64,000 bases of DNA from Hyphomicrobiales bacterium (GTDB lineage: Bacteria; Pseudomonadota; Alphaproteobacteria; Rhizobiales; Rhodobiaceae), in assembly GCA_002869065.1 (NCBI GenBank), contig PKTR01000001.1, positions 795,783 to 859,782 of the forward strand, given 5' to 3'. The notes below the pieces were generated by a model that ran no database searches, was not told the DNA's origin, and was given only the letters and a program-made list of their open reading frames with translations. Below are positions 1-7,116 of the stretch, in pieces. The position numbers and the translations under genes are program-made. The stretch's first letter is position 1. Each line of letters opens with the position of its first letter.

Positions 1-32
1 GGAAGGCGACATAGGTTAGATGTCCGGACGGA

Positions 33-745
33 GTGACCGAGAACCGATTGTGTGGAGTGTCACGGGTCGCACATCCTGCGACTGAAACGTCGGACGGCCC
101 GCCGTTTGCGGGGCCATGGGAAGGTCGACTGTCCTACTACCGGATCGATCTGACAGAATTCCAAAACCTTCCGGCCACCCTCCCCCTTCGCCTGATCACC
201 GAAACATATGAGGCGGAGCTTCTCGCGGAACTGTCTGAGGATGAACCTCGGCATTACCCATTTGCTCGGTACGGCAGCGCTGTGCGACCAAACCAGGGCA
301 TGTACCTGTCGCGGGCAACACCGAGATTAATTCAGCTCATAACCGCCGCCTATGGGATCGAAGTTGCGGCAACAGAGCCGGCGGCTCCGAGTGCTTCATC
401 TGAAGCGCAACGGGAATTTGCGGAAGGCCAGAGGCACAAGCGCGAGCGCTACTTTTTCAGCCGCAACCCGCGCCTGGTCGCTGCCGCAAAGGAGAACCAC
501 GGCTATCGGTGCATGGTTTGCGGCTTCGATTTCGAGGCGACATACGGAGAGCTCGGCAAGGGATATATTGAATGCCATCATGTCGATCCGTTGTCGGAGC
601 GTGCTGAGCGCGATTGGTCAGACGGACTTAAAACAGACATCGATGACGTTGTGGTGCTGTGCGCGAACTGCCCCACCGAATGGTCCTCCGTCAACGCCCC
701 GCGCTGCCCATCGAGGCGTTGAAGCAAGCGATTCAGAAAAAATGA
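33..745 (+). pseudogene. HNH endonuclease (McrA-like), frameshifted near the 3' end
   Basis: The C-terminal half carries an HNH/zinc core: CMVCGF, then ECHHVDPLS, then CANC, the order seen in McrA-type HNH nucleases. The frame from GTG 33 leaves the family after CANC and stops at 722 with an unrelated tail. Two bases on, codons 674-745 read HRMVLRQRPALPIEALKQ and end in TGA, which is the expected continuation (the family has CANCHR at this point). The run of four C at 671-674 is the obvious slip site. The N-terminal part (residues 35-110) is probably a specificity or partner domain that I do not recognise. The true start is uncertain: the GTG has no good ribosome binding site, and homology may begin near residue 33. 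It sits at the outer part of an integrated element, where restriction-like nucleases are common cargo. Gene identity is fairly sure; whether the lesion is real or a sequencing error is open. Confidence 0.7.
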
Positions 746-855
746 TCGATGGCCTGACCCGATGCGATCCTCAATGCTAGCGGTGGAGTTTGCCCTTTGG
801 TCGTGCATTAATAGCGCACTGAGTATCATCGCGTGTGTTATCGAGGTGTGGGGCG

Positions 856-1602
856 TTGAAGGGCAAGACGCTACTGTTGTGGGTAGTGGGTGGCTGGATC
901 GCTTGGGCAGCGCTGACCGGCGACGATAAACCAAAGACACCGCGTCCCGCTGATCCGGCACGCCCTATCTCAGTGCCAGCGACTGCGCCGGATGTCCAGG
1001 AAGGTCCGCCCGCATCAACACCAACTCAGGCGCCTGAAATTCGGACACGCGTCGTCGCTCGCCCGGTGGCAAAACCGATCTCCAGAACAGATCTTCCGCC
1101 GAAGCCTTCGAAGCCGGTTCGTACTCGGAAGCCGGTCGCAGTCGTCTTTGTCCAAGGAACGCGGGTTCCGCTTTTCGCAGGCCCCGGCAAGACATTCGCG
1201 ATCCAAGATCGCCTCAACAAAGGGGCCGCCGTCGATTTGCTGGAATCAGGCCCGCAGTGGTCTCGTGTTCGGGCCCGGCTCACTCAGCGAGAGGGTTGAG
1301 TGGCAAGTCACTTGATTACCGAAAACTGGCTTCGGCAGACGAGACAGACCACCACCCCGCGCGCACCACCGTCAACGGCAACGCCGATAAAACCGAAACT
1401 CTCCCGACAAGCGATTGTCAAAGCGATCATTGCGGAGTCGATCGCGAACTATCCGGGCTCGTGCCCGTGCCCATACAATGTTGACCGCGGGGGCCGACGG
1501 TGCGGACGACGTAGCGCGTACTCACGCCCTGGCGGCTATGCTCCGATCTGTTTCGACCGCGACGTTACAGCGTCGATGATTGCGGCATTTCAGACCCGAT
1601 GA
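856..1602 (+). pseudogene. SH3-domain exported or membrane-anchored protein interrupted by an in-frame TGA
   Basis: A TTG start at 856 follows GAGG at 843-846. It begins with a hydrophobic segment (about residues 4-20), then a Pro/Thr/Ala-rich linker and a bacterial SH3 domain (about residues 97-150). The frame stops at TGA 1297-1299 just after REG and reopens without a shift at 1300 with VASHL. REGWVASHL is the usual end of a bacterial SH3 domain, so the TGA stands where TGG (Trp) is expected. The downstream part to 1602 carries a Cys-rich motif, CPCPYNVDRGGRRCG then RSAYSRPGG, which I recall at the C-terminus of other SH3 proteins. One nonsense substitution therefore splits a gene of about 248 codons. 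An upstream GTG at 835 is an alternative start. The role is unknown, possibly binding of cell wall or a partner protein. Confidence 0.6.
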
Positions 1603-1746
1603 CGGTCCCGACCGAAAGTAGATAACTGCGGTAATTGAGCAGACATTGGTCAAAAAGGCTAATTTTAGAACACATCCCGCAGTCAGAATCGCCACGGGGC
1701 GCCTCATTTCCACCTATTCCTATTTTCGCGAAACGCCTGAACCATT

Positions 1747-1884
1747 TTACGCAATTAAGACAGAAGCTGTTTCACAAAGCATCGGAATATTAATGGTTCG
1801 GACATCACTCGCATCCGACACCAACAAGACCGCCCCACCTGTAACTAGCCCTCGGGCGCGACCTAAACCGATTGTATTTTTCAT
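1747..1884 (-). CDS. possible 45-residue hypothetical protein
   Basis: A short frame opens at ATG 1884 and is preceded on the minus strand by AGGGGG at a good distance. It encodes MKNTIGLGRARGLVTGGAVL followed by a mixed tail with one Cys, and has a weakly hydrophobic centre. Nothing in it is recognisable. The surroundings (1603-1990) hold no other convincing gene and are visibly more AT-rich than the chromosome to the right. Support is the ribosome binding site and reading frame only, so this may be chance. Confidence 0.25.
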   Translation of the reverse strand: MKNTIGLGRARGLVTGGAVLLVSDASDVRTINIPMLCETASVLIA

Positions 1885-1991
1885 TGCCCAACCCCCTAAA
1901 TTGTAGTACCAAATCAGAATCTTAAGTTGGCCAATTTTTTCGGGTACATTATGATTATTCATAGGCTCGAAAAGGGAGGTGCGCCTTCGTT

Positions 1992-2678
1992 CTGGACGGA
2001 TTTTCAATTTTCCTGGCATTTTCTTTCTTGGCGATGGCGGCATACCGGCATTGGCGAGCAACGGCGAAATCTGGCCTAAATGTCCTAAATTTCATTGTTG
2101 GCAATCATCGCGTATTTGACGTTCGCCACTTCGCATACCGTGATGTTGCCCGCAACCTTTCAAAACGTGTCCTTTCATATGAATCGGTCGCAACAATCCA
2201 CCTGACGATCTTTGCCTTTTTTTTACTTGAATCAAAATTTGATATACTTCCTATTATTAATAAAAAGGATGTCATTGATACTGTGAGCAACTACTTTGGG
2301 CGCATAGGGGTTTTTTTTGCTACCGTCGCCGCTTTATTAGTGTTAGACTTCACCGCAAGTCGAGTGATATTAACCTTTAGAGACCATCCTTCCGTTTTAC
2401 ACTTATTTGGCAGGGGAGCCGATTTCACAAAATCGGGCGCCCCCGAGAACGAGATTGGCCTCCTTCCAGAGGAGCGCACAATGCATACATTGGCAGATAT
2501 GCACGGCCAACTTACTGCCGAGGACATTCTAGGCCTCATGGACGAACCAAAATATAAAAAAATCATCGCAAAGCGACGTCAGGAATTGGCAGAATGGTCG
2601 AGCGATGTGGATCCGTCGGACGGAGGACCAACCGACGAAGCGATCCTTGCCGAACTTCTTGCTGAACGATTCCGATAA
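1992..2678 (+). CDS. small membrane protein of unknown function
   Basis: About 228 residues. Open-frame codons upstream of TTG 2028 encode a hydrophobic run (FSIFLAFSFLAMAAY), and GGGAGG lies at 1974-1979, so a CTG start at 1992 fits better than TTG 2028, which would cut the first membrane segment. Two further segments follow around SVATIHLTIFAFFLL and IGVFFATVAALLVLDF, then an acidic, charged cytoplasmic tail (about residues 135-228). The base composition is AT-rich, unlike the chromosomal genes to the right, which suggests recent transfer. It ends inside a perfect 24-bp palindrome and lies 42 bp upstream of an ADP-ribosyltransferase-like gene on the same strand. I do not recognise the family; a role as membrane partner or immunity protein of the next gene is only inference. 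Confidence 0.6.
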   Translation: MDGFSIFLAFSFLAMAAYRHWRATAKSGLNVLNFIVGNHRVFDVRHFAYRDVARNLSKRVLSYESVATIHLTIFAFFLLESKFDILPIINKKDVIDTVSNYFGRIGVFFATVAALLVLDFTASRVILTFRDHPSVLHLFGRGADFTKSGAPENEIGLLPEERTMHTLADMHGQLTAEDILGLMDEPKYKKIIAKRRQELAEWSSDVDPSDGGPTDEAILAELLAERFR

Positions 2679-2700
2679 AGTGGGGCTGCAGCCCCACTTT
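2677..2700 (+). terminator. 24-bp perfect palindrome, terminator-like
   Basis: AAAGTGGGGCTG is followed directly by its reverse complement CAGCCCCACTTT, overlapping the stop codon of the upstream gene. It has no T-run beyond TTTA, so it may end transcription weakly in both directions, separate the two genes, or act as a processing or protein-binding site. Confidence 0.5.
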
Positions 2701-2719
2701 ACTTGTATGATGAATAGAA

Positions 2720-3325
2720 TTGGGATTTTTTTCATTGCTATTAATCAACTGTTACCACGGAACAACGTCTAGCCGAGCGGAAAGCATCCTAAAAAACGGC
2801 TTTAAGGCCTCAACCGCACCGCGGATGTGGTTGGGAACGGGCGTTTATTTTTTTCAAGAAGGATTTGACCTCTGCTGCGAGTGGGCTCGGAAATCCTGCA
2901 AACGACCAAACGCAAAGGCTACAGATACCCCTGTTGTCTTGCATGCACAAATTAATATGGAACATGGGATTGATTTAATCGCAAATAGAAACTGGCCGAC
3001 ACTTCGGAATATTTATAAAGCGAACTACGTTAATCTAAAATCTCTCAAACAAAACGGAATAGACACACTTGTAAGGCCGATGACGGTAGCTGAAAAAAAA
3101 CTAGATTTCGATCACCCGCTTGATCATGTTTTAATTGACCGACTGGTTGACGCTGAAACGACAGCTCGTGCTTACAATGGTTTTCCCGGTCCAACACTTG
3201 TTCGAGCTGCCTTTGTTGAAGGGGAGACGGTGGACCCACGTTCGTGGCTCTTTGACAGAGCGGCAGTAATAGTATCCGTTGTTGATCGTAGCTGCATTTT
3301 GTCCGTTACACCGATTAAGTGCTAG
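2720..3325 (+). CDS. ADP-ribosyltransferase (PARP/ART)-like protein
   Basis: 201 residues from a TTG at 2720 (TTG 2735 is an alternative; neither has a strong ribosome binding site). The N-terminal region shows YHGTT (residues 12-16), then NGF, then LGTGVYFF (about 38-45). This is the HG(S/T)...GxG(I/V)YF signature of the PARP/diphtheria-toxin-like ART fold, giving the first two residues of an H-Y-E type active site. The third residue is not certain; RAAFVEGE (about 167-174) is the best candidate. Such small stand-alone domains are known as toxins and as phage-defence or effector enzymes that modify protein or nucleic acid. It is AT-rich like its upstream membrane-protein neighbour, and it converges on a recombinase gene that ends 3 bp away. 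The fold is moderately sure; substrate and activity are not known. Confidence 0.6.
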   Translation: MGFFSLLLINCYHGTTSSRAESILKNGFKASTAPRMWLGTGVYFFQEGFDLCCEWARKSCKRPNAKATDTPVVLHAQINMEHGIDLIANRNWPTLRNIYKANYVNLKSLKQNGIDTLVRPMTVAEKKLDFDHPLDHVLIDRLVDAETTARAYNGFPGPTLVRAAFVEGETVDPRSWLFDRAAVIVSVVDRSCILSVTPIKC

Positions 3326-3327
3326 GT

Positions 3328-3978
3328 TTAGGTTGAGCTAGATTTGTTGACCAACAACTGCCCCCACATCCGTTTAGCTATCTCTAGTTCTTCGCAACCG
3401 GTTACATTGGCGTAAATCGCTGTGGTGGCCATATCGGCGTGCCCGAGCCATTTCTGGAGCATATTGAGCTGCACGCCCGACCGAATGGCATGAACCCCAT
3501 AGCCGTGCCGTAAACCTTTCGGCGTCGCATGTCGTCCCGAGATCCCCGCCGCCGTCATCACGGCCTTCACGTGCCGCCACGCGGTTGACCGGCACCAAGG
3601 CCAGATACGCTCGCGTTCCGGCAGCGCTGCTGCGAAGTGTATCAGCTCGGCGGTGAGCTCCTCGGGCACGGGGATTTCTCTCATGATATTTCGCCCCCGC
3701 TTTTTCAGGGAGCGAACCGTGATGATGCCCGACTGTACCCCCGCTCGCGTCAACGCAAGCGCCTCGGACAAACGACAACCCGTCAATGCCAAGGTTAGGC
3801 ACAGCAACCGCACCGCGGCCGGCGCGACCGACGCCGCTGCGAAAAACCGCGCTCGTTCGTCGGCATTTATATAGAGACGCTCGCCCGTAGGGGCGTAGAG
3901 GCGCATTTCGCTGGATTGCACGCCACTCTGCACTAATGCCGCCTCCTGTTTCGTCTTGTCGATCTCCTCACACGGCAT
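3328..3978 (-). CDS. short tyrosine recombinase, FimB/FimE-sized
   Basis: 216 residues, essentially a catalytic domain without the usual N-terminal SAM-like core-binding domain of integrases. The visible signatures are TGCRLSEAL (catalytic Arg), a beta-hairpin with LKKRGR (Lys), GLRHGYGVHAIRSG (His/Arg region), LGHADMATTAIYAN (His and nucleophile Tyr). The length compares with FimB/FimE-type DNA invertases of about 200 residues rather than with phage integrases of 350-400. A perfect pair of 15-bp inverted repeats lies 28-167 bp upstream of the start codon, suggesting a recombination substrate beside the gene. It is alternatively a truncated integrase remnant, although the frame is clean and the catalytic residues are present. 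Recombinase assignment is strong; the inversion role is inference. Confidence 0.8.
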   Translation of the reverse strand: MPCEEIDKTKQEAALVQSGVQSSEMRLYAPTGERLYINADERARFFAAASVAPAAVRLLCLTLALTGCRLSEALALTRAGVQSGIITVRSLKKRGRNIMREIPVPEELTAELIHFAAALPERERIWPWCRSTAWRHVKAVMTAAGISGRHATPKGLRHGYGVHAIRSGVQLNMLQKWLGHADMATTAIYANVTGCEELEIAKRMWGQLLVNKSSST

Positions 3979-4005
3979 CCTGCTGCCGACCCCGGCTGCG
4001 ACAGA

Positions 4006-4145
4006 ATTACCAATTGTGTTGCAGGGTGAAGTTTCGTCGCAGCATCAATGCGTTAGCCGCAACATTGTTCTTGAATAGCCTGGAAATACGGCGCAATCAA
4101 GTCAAAAATACGTATTGAATCAATAAACTAAACACAATTGGTAAT
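4006..4145. repeat. perfect 15-bp inverted repeats flanking a 110-bp segment (possible invertible element)
   Basis: ATTACCAATTGTGTT at 4006-4020 and its exact reverse complement AACACAATTGGTAAT at 4131-4145 enclose 110 bp of AT-rich sequence without a gene. The left arm starts 28 bp upstream of the short tyrosine recombinase (start codon at 3978, reading left) and the right arm is about 165 bp before a small membrane-protein gene reading right. Besides this, the gene-free stretch 3979-4311 holds a weaker 8-bp inverted repeat (ATCGCTCA near 4170 and TGAGCGAT near 4213) and the GGAGG binding site of the next gene. The geometry resembles a fim-type promoter switch, or integrase arm-binding sites. 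Confidence 0.6.
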
Positions 4146-4311
4146 ATTGTTGCATCGACGACGCTAGCTCATCGCTCAAAAACACCGAACAAAAGCTTCG
4201 GATCAAAGTAAATGAGCGATAAAGACGCTGCAACACACCAGTGTACCAGGGTGATCTTCGGCAAGTCCGCGGGCCGGTATTGAACCGCCCGTATTCCAGG
4301 AGGATAGACAC

Positions 4312-4653
4312 ATGGACATTCGGACCGCCAACATCTTGGCGATTATCGGACTGGTGGTGCTGATCGTAGCGGTCGTGCTGCCCTACCCGGCCAACCTTGC
4401 GCTGTTGGTGATCGGCGCACTGCTGGCGTTCACGGGGGCATTCTTCGGAGGCGCCGTGTTTGCGTCGGTGGCGGCGGTGATACTGATCGCTCAGGGTTTC
4501 ATCTCGCCGGTGGCGGCGGGCCATATCGGCACCCTGTTCGGGTGGGCTGACTTCGATGCCGCGGTTGGCGCGGGCATCACGGTCTTCGTCGGCGTCGCGG
4601 CGATGATCATCACGACGGCGGTGTTCGCGCCTGCGAAACGCAAAGCGGCGTGA
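4312..4653 (+). CDS. small hydrophobic membrane protein, hypothetical
   Basis: 113 residues with a strong CAGGAGG site 9 bp before ATG 4312. Hydrophobic stretches at about residues 7-27, 28-45, 46-63 and 82-105 suggest four membrane segments, with a short basic C-terminus (KRKAA). There are no charged or catalytic residues inside that point to transport or enzyme activity. It stands alone between the recombinase module and a structured intergenic region. I do not recognise the family. The coding frame and translation start are well supported by the binding site and composition. Confidence 0.65.
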   Translation: MDIRTANILAIIGLVVLIVAVVLPYPANLALLVIGALLAFTGAFFGGAVFASVAAVILIAQGFISPVAAGHIGTLFGWADFDAAVGAGITVFVGVAAMIITTAVFAPAKRKAA

Positions 4654-4988
4654 CGCCCGCTCTCTGTCGGACTGGTGCACCGAGCGCCGGACCGACGGGA
4701 GCGATCGCCGCAAGGCGATAGGAGCGAGAGGATCGGAGAGCGCAGCGTCTCCGGTCGCCAGGGCGACTGGCCCAGGGGATAAGGGGGAGCGGCCGAGAGC
4801 ATCCCCCATTGGCCGACGACGGTCGACCCGATTGTCGGACAATTCAGCAGCCGGGAGGCTGCCGTCACTGGCGAGTGAGCTCGGTAGTGACGGCAGCGGC
4901 AACCCGGCTCCCACCCTCGATTTGCACACCTTGTTTCGCGTGATGGCGACGTGCCAGCCGGACCGGCTGCACAACATAGATACAACTT
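4654..4988. other. gene-free region rich in inverted repeats
   Basis: No convincing gene. Several small hairpins occur in a row: ATCGCC/GGCGAT near 4704-4718, GTCGCC/GGCGAC near 4756-4769, and an 11-bp pair CTGCCGTCACT (4859-4869) with AGTGACGGCAG (4886-4896). Their clustering may mark a structured RNA, a protein-binding or replication-related site of the mobile element, or decayed sequence. Confidence 0.4.
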
Positions 4989-5017
4989 TTGATTGACTTC
5001 GCTCCGCAATCTATGGT
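4989..5017 (+). promoter_or_regulatory. possible sigma-70 promoter
   Basis: TTGATT at 4989-4994 and TATGGT at 5012-5017 are 17 bp apart. They precede a short transcribed-looking unit with a hairpin, two tiny ORFs and a good terminator at 5200-5221. Predicted from sequence only. Confidence 0.4.
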
Positions 5018-5052
5018 AGTTTTTACCCATGCTCGGAGGAGGTCCGAGCTAT

Positions 5053-5103
5053 ATGCAACATCTCAACGGCAACCATTTTCCAAGGGAGACACCGCCATGG
5101 TAA
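5053..5103 (+). CDS. possible 16-residue leader peptide
   Basis: ATG 5053 lies 10 nt after the GGAGG loop at 5038-5042 and encodes MQHLNGNHFPRETPPW, ending at TAA 5101-5103. Its end overlaps the start of a second tiny frame at 5097. Sequestering of the GGAGG within a hairpin would make translation conditional. It has no homology that I recognise. Confidence 0.3.
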   Translation: MQHLNGNHFPRETPPW

Positions 5104-5126
5104 TCCGTTTACCCGGCTGCACGTAG
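5097..5126 (+). CDS. possible 9-residue leader peptide
   Basis: ATG 5097 follows AAGGGAG at a proper distance and encodes MVIRLPGCT before TAG. It overlaps the 16-residue frame by 7 nt, so the two could be translationally coupled. Support is the ribosome binding site and location in the putative leader. Confidence 0.3.
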   Translation: MVIRLPGCT

Positions 5127-5199
5127 ATCAGCAGCCCCAGGCATTGCGCATGACCCACGGTCCCAGCGCGTGCAGCCAATTCTGGCACGATGTCGATTG

Positions 5200-5221
5200 A
5201 GCCCCGAGGGGGCTTTTTTTT
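5200..5221 (+). terminator. intrinsic terminator
   Basis: AGCCCC, loop GAG, GGGGCT, followed by eight T. A textbook rho-independent terminator on the plus strand, upstream of the recombinase gene at 5357 rather than after a known gene. Confidence 0.8.
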
Positions 5222-5356
5222 GTGCCTGCAATGCAGCCCCAGGAACGAGAGGAGCAATGACATCCGGCCCATGCGCACCTGCTGGTGCGGACTGTCCGCG
5301 GCTACGGCCCGACATGTCGGCCATCAACACTAACCAAGACAATGAAAGAAGACCCT

Positions 5357-6211
5357 ATGAACGATCTCGCGATGGCGCTCACACAGCTATGCCGCCGCAA
5401 TCGGGACGGGTCGCAGGCAACTCAGGCGAACCGCCTGAACGGACTAAAGGCAATGGCCGCCGAGCTGTACCAGCTCGGGTTTCGCTTGCCGGCCGCGGCA
5501 TCGCTCAAACCGAAGCATGTGGCGGCGCTGATAGCGGCGTGGGAAGCGCGTGAGCTAAGTCCGGCGACGATGAAGAACCGCCTTGGCTGGCTTCGCTGGT
5601 GGGCGGAAAAAGTCAACAAAGCGTCGGTTATTCCGAGGGAGAATGCCGAGCTAGGCATCGCGACGCGTACGAACGCCGGCGGCAACCGCGCTTGGCAATT
5701 GGAACAGGTACGCGCCCTCCCCGACACGCTCATGCAGATGTCACTTCAGCTCATGGCAGCGTTCGGATTGCGGATGGAAGAAGCCCTCAAACTGAAGCCA
5801 CGCCAAGCCGACGCAGGTCACGCCTTGCGACTGCAAGGATCGTGGACGAAGGGCGCGCGCGCGCGGGACATTCCGATCCGGACGGATGAGCAGCGGCAAT
5901 TGCTTGCCGCCGCAAAAGAGCTCGTCGGGGGCAACTCGCTGATCCCAACGGGACGCAGTTATATCCAGCATCGAAAGGCATTTGAGCATCAGACGCTGAA
6001 ACACGGTCTGACCAATCTCCACGGCCTGCGGCACGGCTATGCCCAGGCCCGCTATCGTGAGCTCACGGGCTGGCCCTGCCCGAAAGACGGCGGTCCAGCT
6101 CAGAAAGAGCTCATCGGCCACGCGCGTGCGCTTGATCGCCATGCCCGGCTCATCGTGGCTGAGGAGCTCGGCCACAGCCGGATCAGCATCACCACAACCT
6201 ATCTAGGATAA
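5357..6211 (+). CDS. tyrosine recombinase/integrase-domain protein
   Basis: 284 residues from ATG 5357 (ATG 5342 is an alternative). The N-terminal half (about 1-120) is a SAM-like DNA-binding domain of the kind found in integrase-domain proteins of proteobacterial elements. The catalytic half shows FGLRMEEALKL (Arg), GSWTKGARARDIPI (Lys), HGLRHGYAQARY (His/Arg) and EELGHSRISITTTYLG (His, Tyr). It ends almost directly after the catalytic Tyr. Its stop TAA shares one base with the next start (TAATG at 6209-6213), so the two genes are co-translated. This is the second of three tyrosine recombinases in the element and is not the one next to the tRNA. It probably serves cargo exchange or resolution rather than element integration, but that is inference. 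Confidence 0.8.
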   Translation: MNDLAMALTQLCRRNRDGSQATQANRLNGLKAMAAELYQLGFRLPAAASLKPKHVAALIAAWEARELSPATMKNRLGWLRWWAEKVNKASVIPRENAELGIATRTNAGGNRAWQLEQVRALPDTLMQMSLQLMAAFGLRMEEALKLKPRQADAGHALRLQGSWTKGARARDIPIRTDEQRQLLAAAKELVGGNSLIPTGRSYIQHRKAFEHQTLKHGLTNLHGLRHGYAQARYRELTGWPCPKDGGPAQKELIGHARALDRHARLIVAEELGHSRISITTTYLG

Positions 6212-6555
6212 TGAAAGACAGAACAATGGAATTGAAGGACGTCGTGACGGTACGACGCCAACAGCGGAGCGCGCTTGAGACGTACGCGTGGGAGGTGTTT
6301 GACCAGGCGGCAATTGCCCGCCTGATTGACAAAGCAACCGCAGAAGGACGGCAGCAGGTGCGCGTGCTTCAGGACGTACCCGTCAACCTGTCAGAGACCG
6401 AGGCCGCGAAGGCGCTGGTGCTACGGCTCGCGCAACTTGGTTACCGCGCCATCTGGGAATCCGCTGGCCAGCGGGAGGTAATCGGCAAGCGCGAAACCGG
6501 GAGGGTAGCTCGCTACAGCGAACTCATCATCGCGTGGGATGGGGAGGTTATCTAG
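6211..6555 (+). CDS. hypothetical protein co-translated with recombinase
   Basis: 114 residues, soluble and mixed alpha/beta by composition, with no motif that I recognise. The start ATG overlaps the recombinase stop by one base; an internal ATG at 6226 is possible. Its stop codon overlaps the stop codon of the convergent gene at 6552 by 3 bp. Tight coupling suggests a recombinase accessory (directionality or DNA-binding) role, but there is no direct evidence. Confidence 0.6.
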   Translation: MKDRTMELKDVVTVRRQQRSALETYAWEVFDQAAIARLIDKATAEGRQQVRVLQDVPVNLSETEAAKALVLRLAQLGYRAIWESAGQREVIGKRETGRVARYSELIIAWDGEVI

Positions 6556-7106
6556 GGGTCACGTTTTGACAGATTCCATTGATATGTATCTGACAAATCC
6601 TCCCACATCGTCATGACCTTGTTCGCCAAGTCAGAGAACTCGCGATCATTGCCGTTCGGGCCTGCGAGCATCACCCGTGCGCCCCCTCCATAGGGACCCA
6701 TACCAAATCCGCCTTGGCCATACCCAGTGGTTTGGACGGACGTATTGGCTGCATGAATGGGAGAGTTCGCACTCCGACCTGGACGTGTGAGCGAAAGGTG
6801 TTTCGATGCATTCGCAATTCCGCGAATAAGTTCGAACTCCTCACAGTTGTCCCCGAGAGCATTCGCGAATGTGGGCACGCTGTCCACCGGACGGTCCTGT
6901 TGCGACGCGTCCTTAAAAGTAAATGTTCCATCTATGGCGCTCTTGTGAGCAACATAAATCCAGTCTGCCAAATGAAGCAGCGAAACCGACAGATGGAACG
7001 CACGCCGGATATCATCCAAATGCGCGAAGAAATCGGTATAATCGGGTTTCACGATCTTTTCCCAATAATCCTCGGATTCTTTAACTCGTTGAACGTTCTG
7101 CACCAT
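6552..7106 (-). CDS. hypothetical soluble protein, HEPN-like features, partner of membrane protein
   Basis: 184 residues. A helical N-terminal half (FHLSVSLLHLADWIYVAHK) is followed by FELIRGIANASKHLSLTRP, a stretch that resembles helical bundle proteins with an RxxxH-like polar motif (the spacing here is longer than in canonical HEPN RNases). A Gly-rich, flexible segment follows (about 128-145) and then a helical tail. The start ATG 7106 has GGGGGGTGAG directly upstream and lies 10 bp after the stop of the large membrane-protein gene, so the two form an operon. I cannot assign a function. A HEPN-type effector controlled by a membrane partner is one possible reading, at low confidence. Confidence 0.6.
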   Translation of the reverse strand: MVQNVQRVKESEDYWEKIVKPDYTDFFAHLDDIRRAFHLSVSLLHLADWIYVAHKSAIDGTFTFKDASQQDRPVDSVPTFANALGDNCEEFELIRGIANASKHLSLTRPGRSANSPIHAANTSVQTTGYGQGGFGMGPYGGGARVMLAGPNGNDREFSDLANKVMTMWEDLSDTYQWNLSKRDP

Positions 7107-7116
7107 CTCACCCCCC

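Larger units (their letters stand above)
5031..5221 (+). ncRNA. possible short leader RNA or small RNA with terminator
   Basis: The unit begins with a 7-bp hairpin, GCTCGGA (5031-5037) and TCCGAGC (5043-5049), whose loop is GGAGG, a perfect Shine-Dalgarno sequence. It ends with a strong intrinsic terminator at 5200-5221. Between them are two overlapping minute reading frames. It could be a leader that regulates the recombinase gene at 5357 by attenuation, or an independent small RNA. The evidence is structural only. Confidence 0.4.

Noticed and set aside
352..780. 142-codon frame overlapping the HNH gene
   Set aside because: Arg/Ser-rich shadow frame; only its last third includes the displaced HNH tail region, in a different frame from the motif.
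4120..4977. 285-codon minus-strand frame
   Set aside because: Very Arg-rich, opposite the membrane-protein gene with a strong ribosome binding site, and across inverted repeats.
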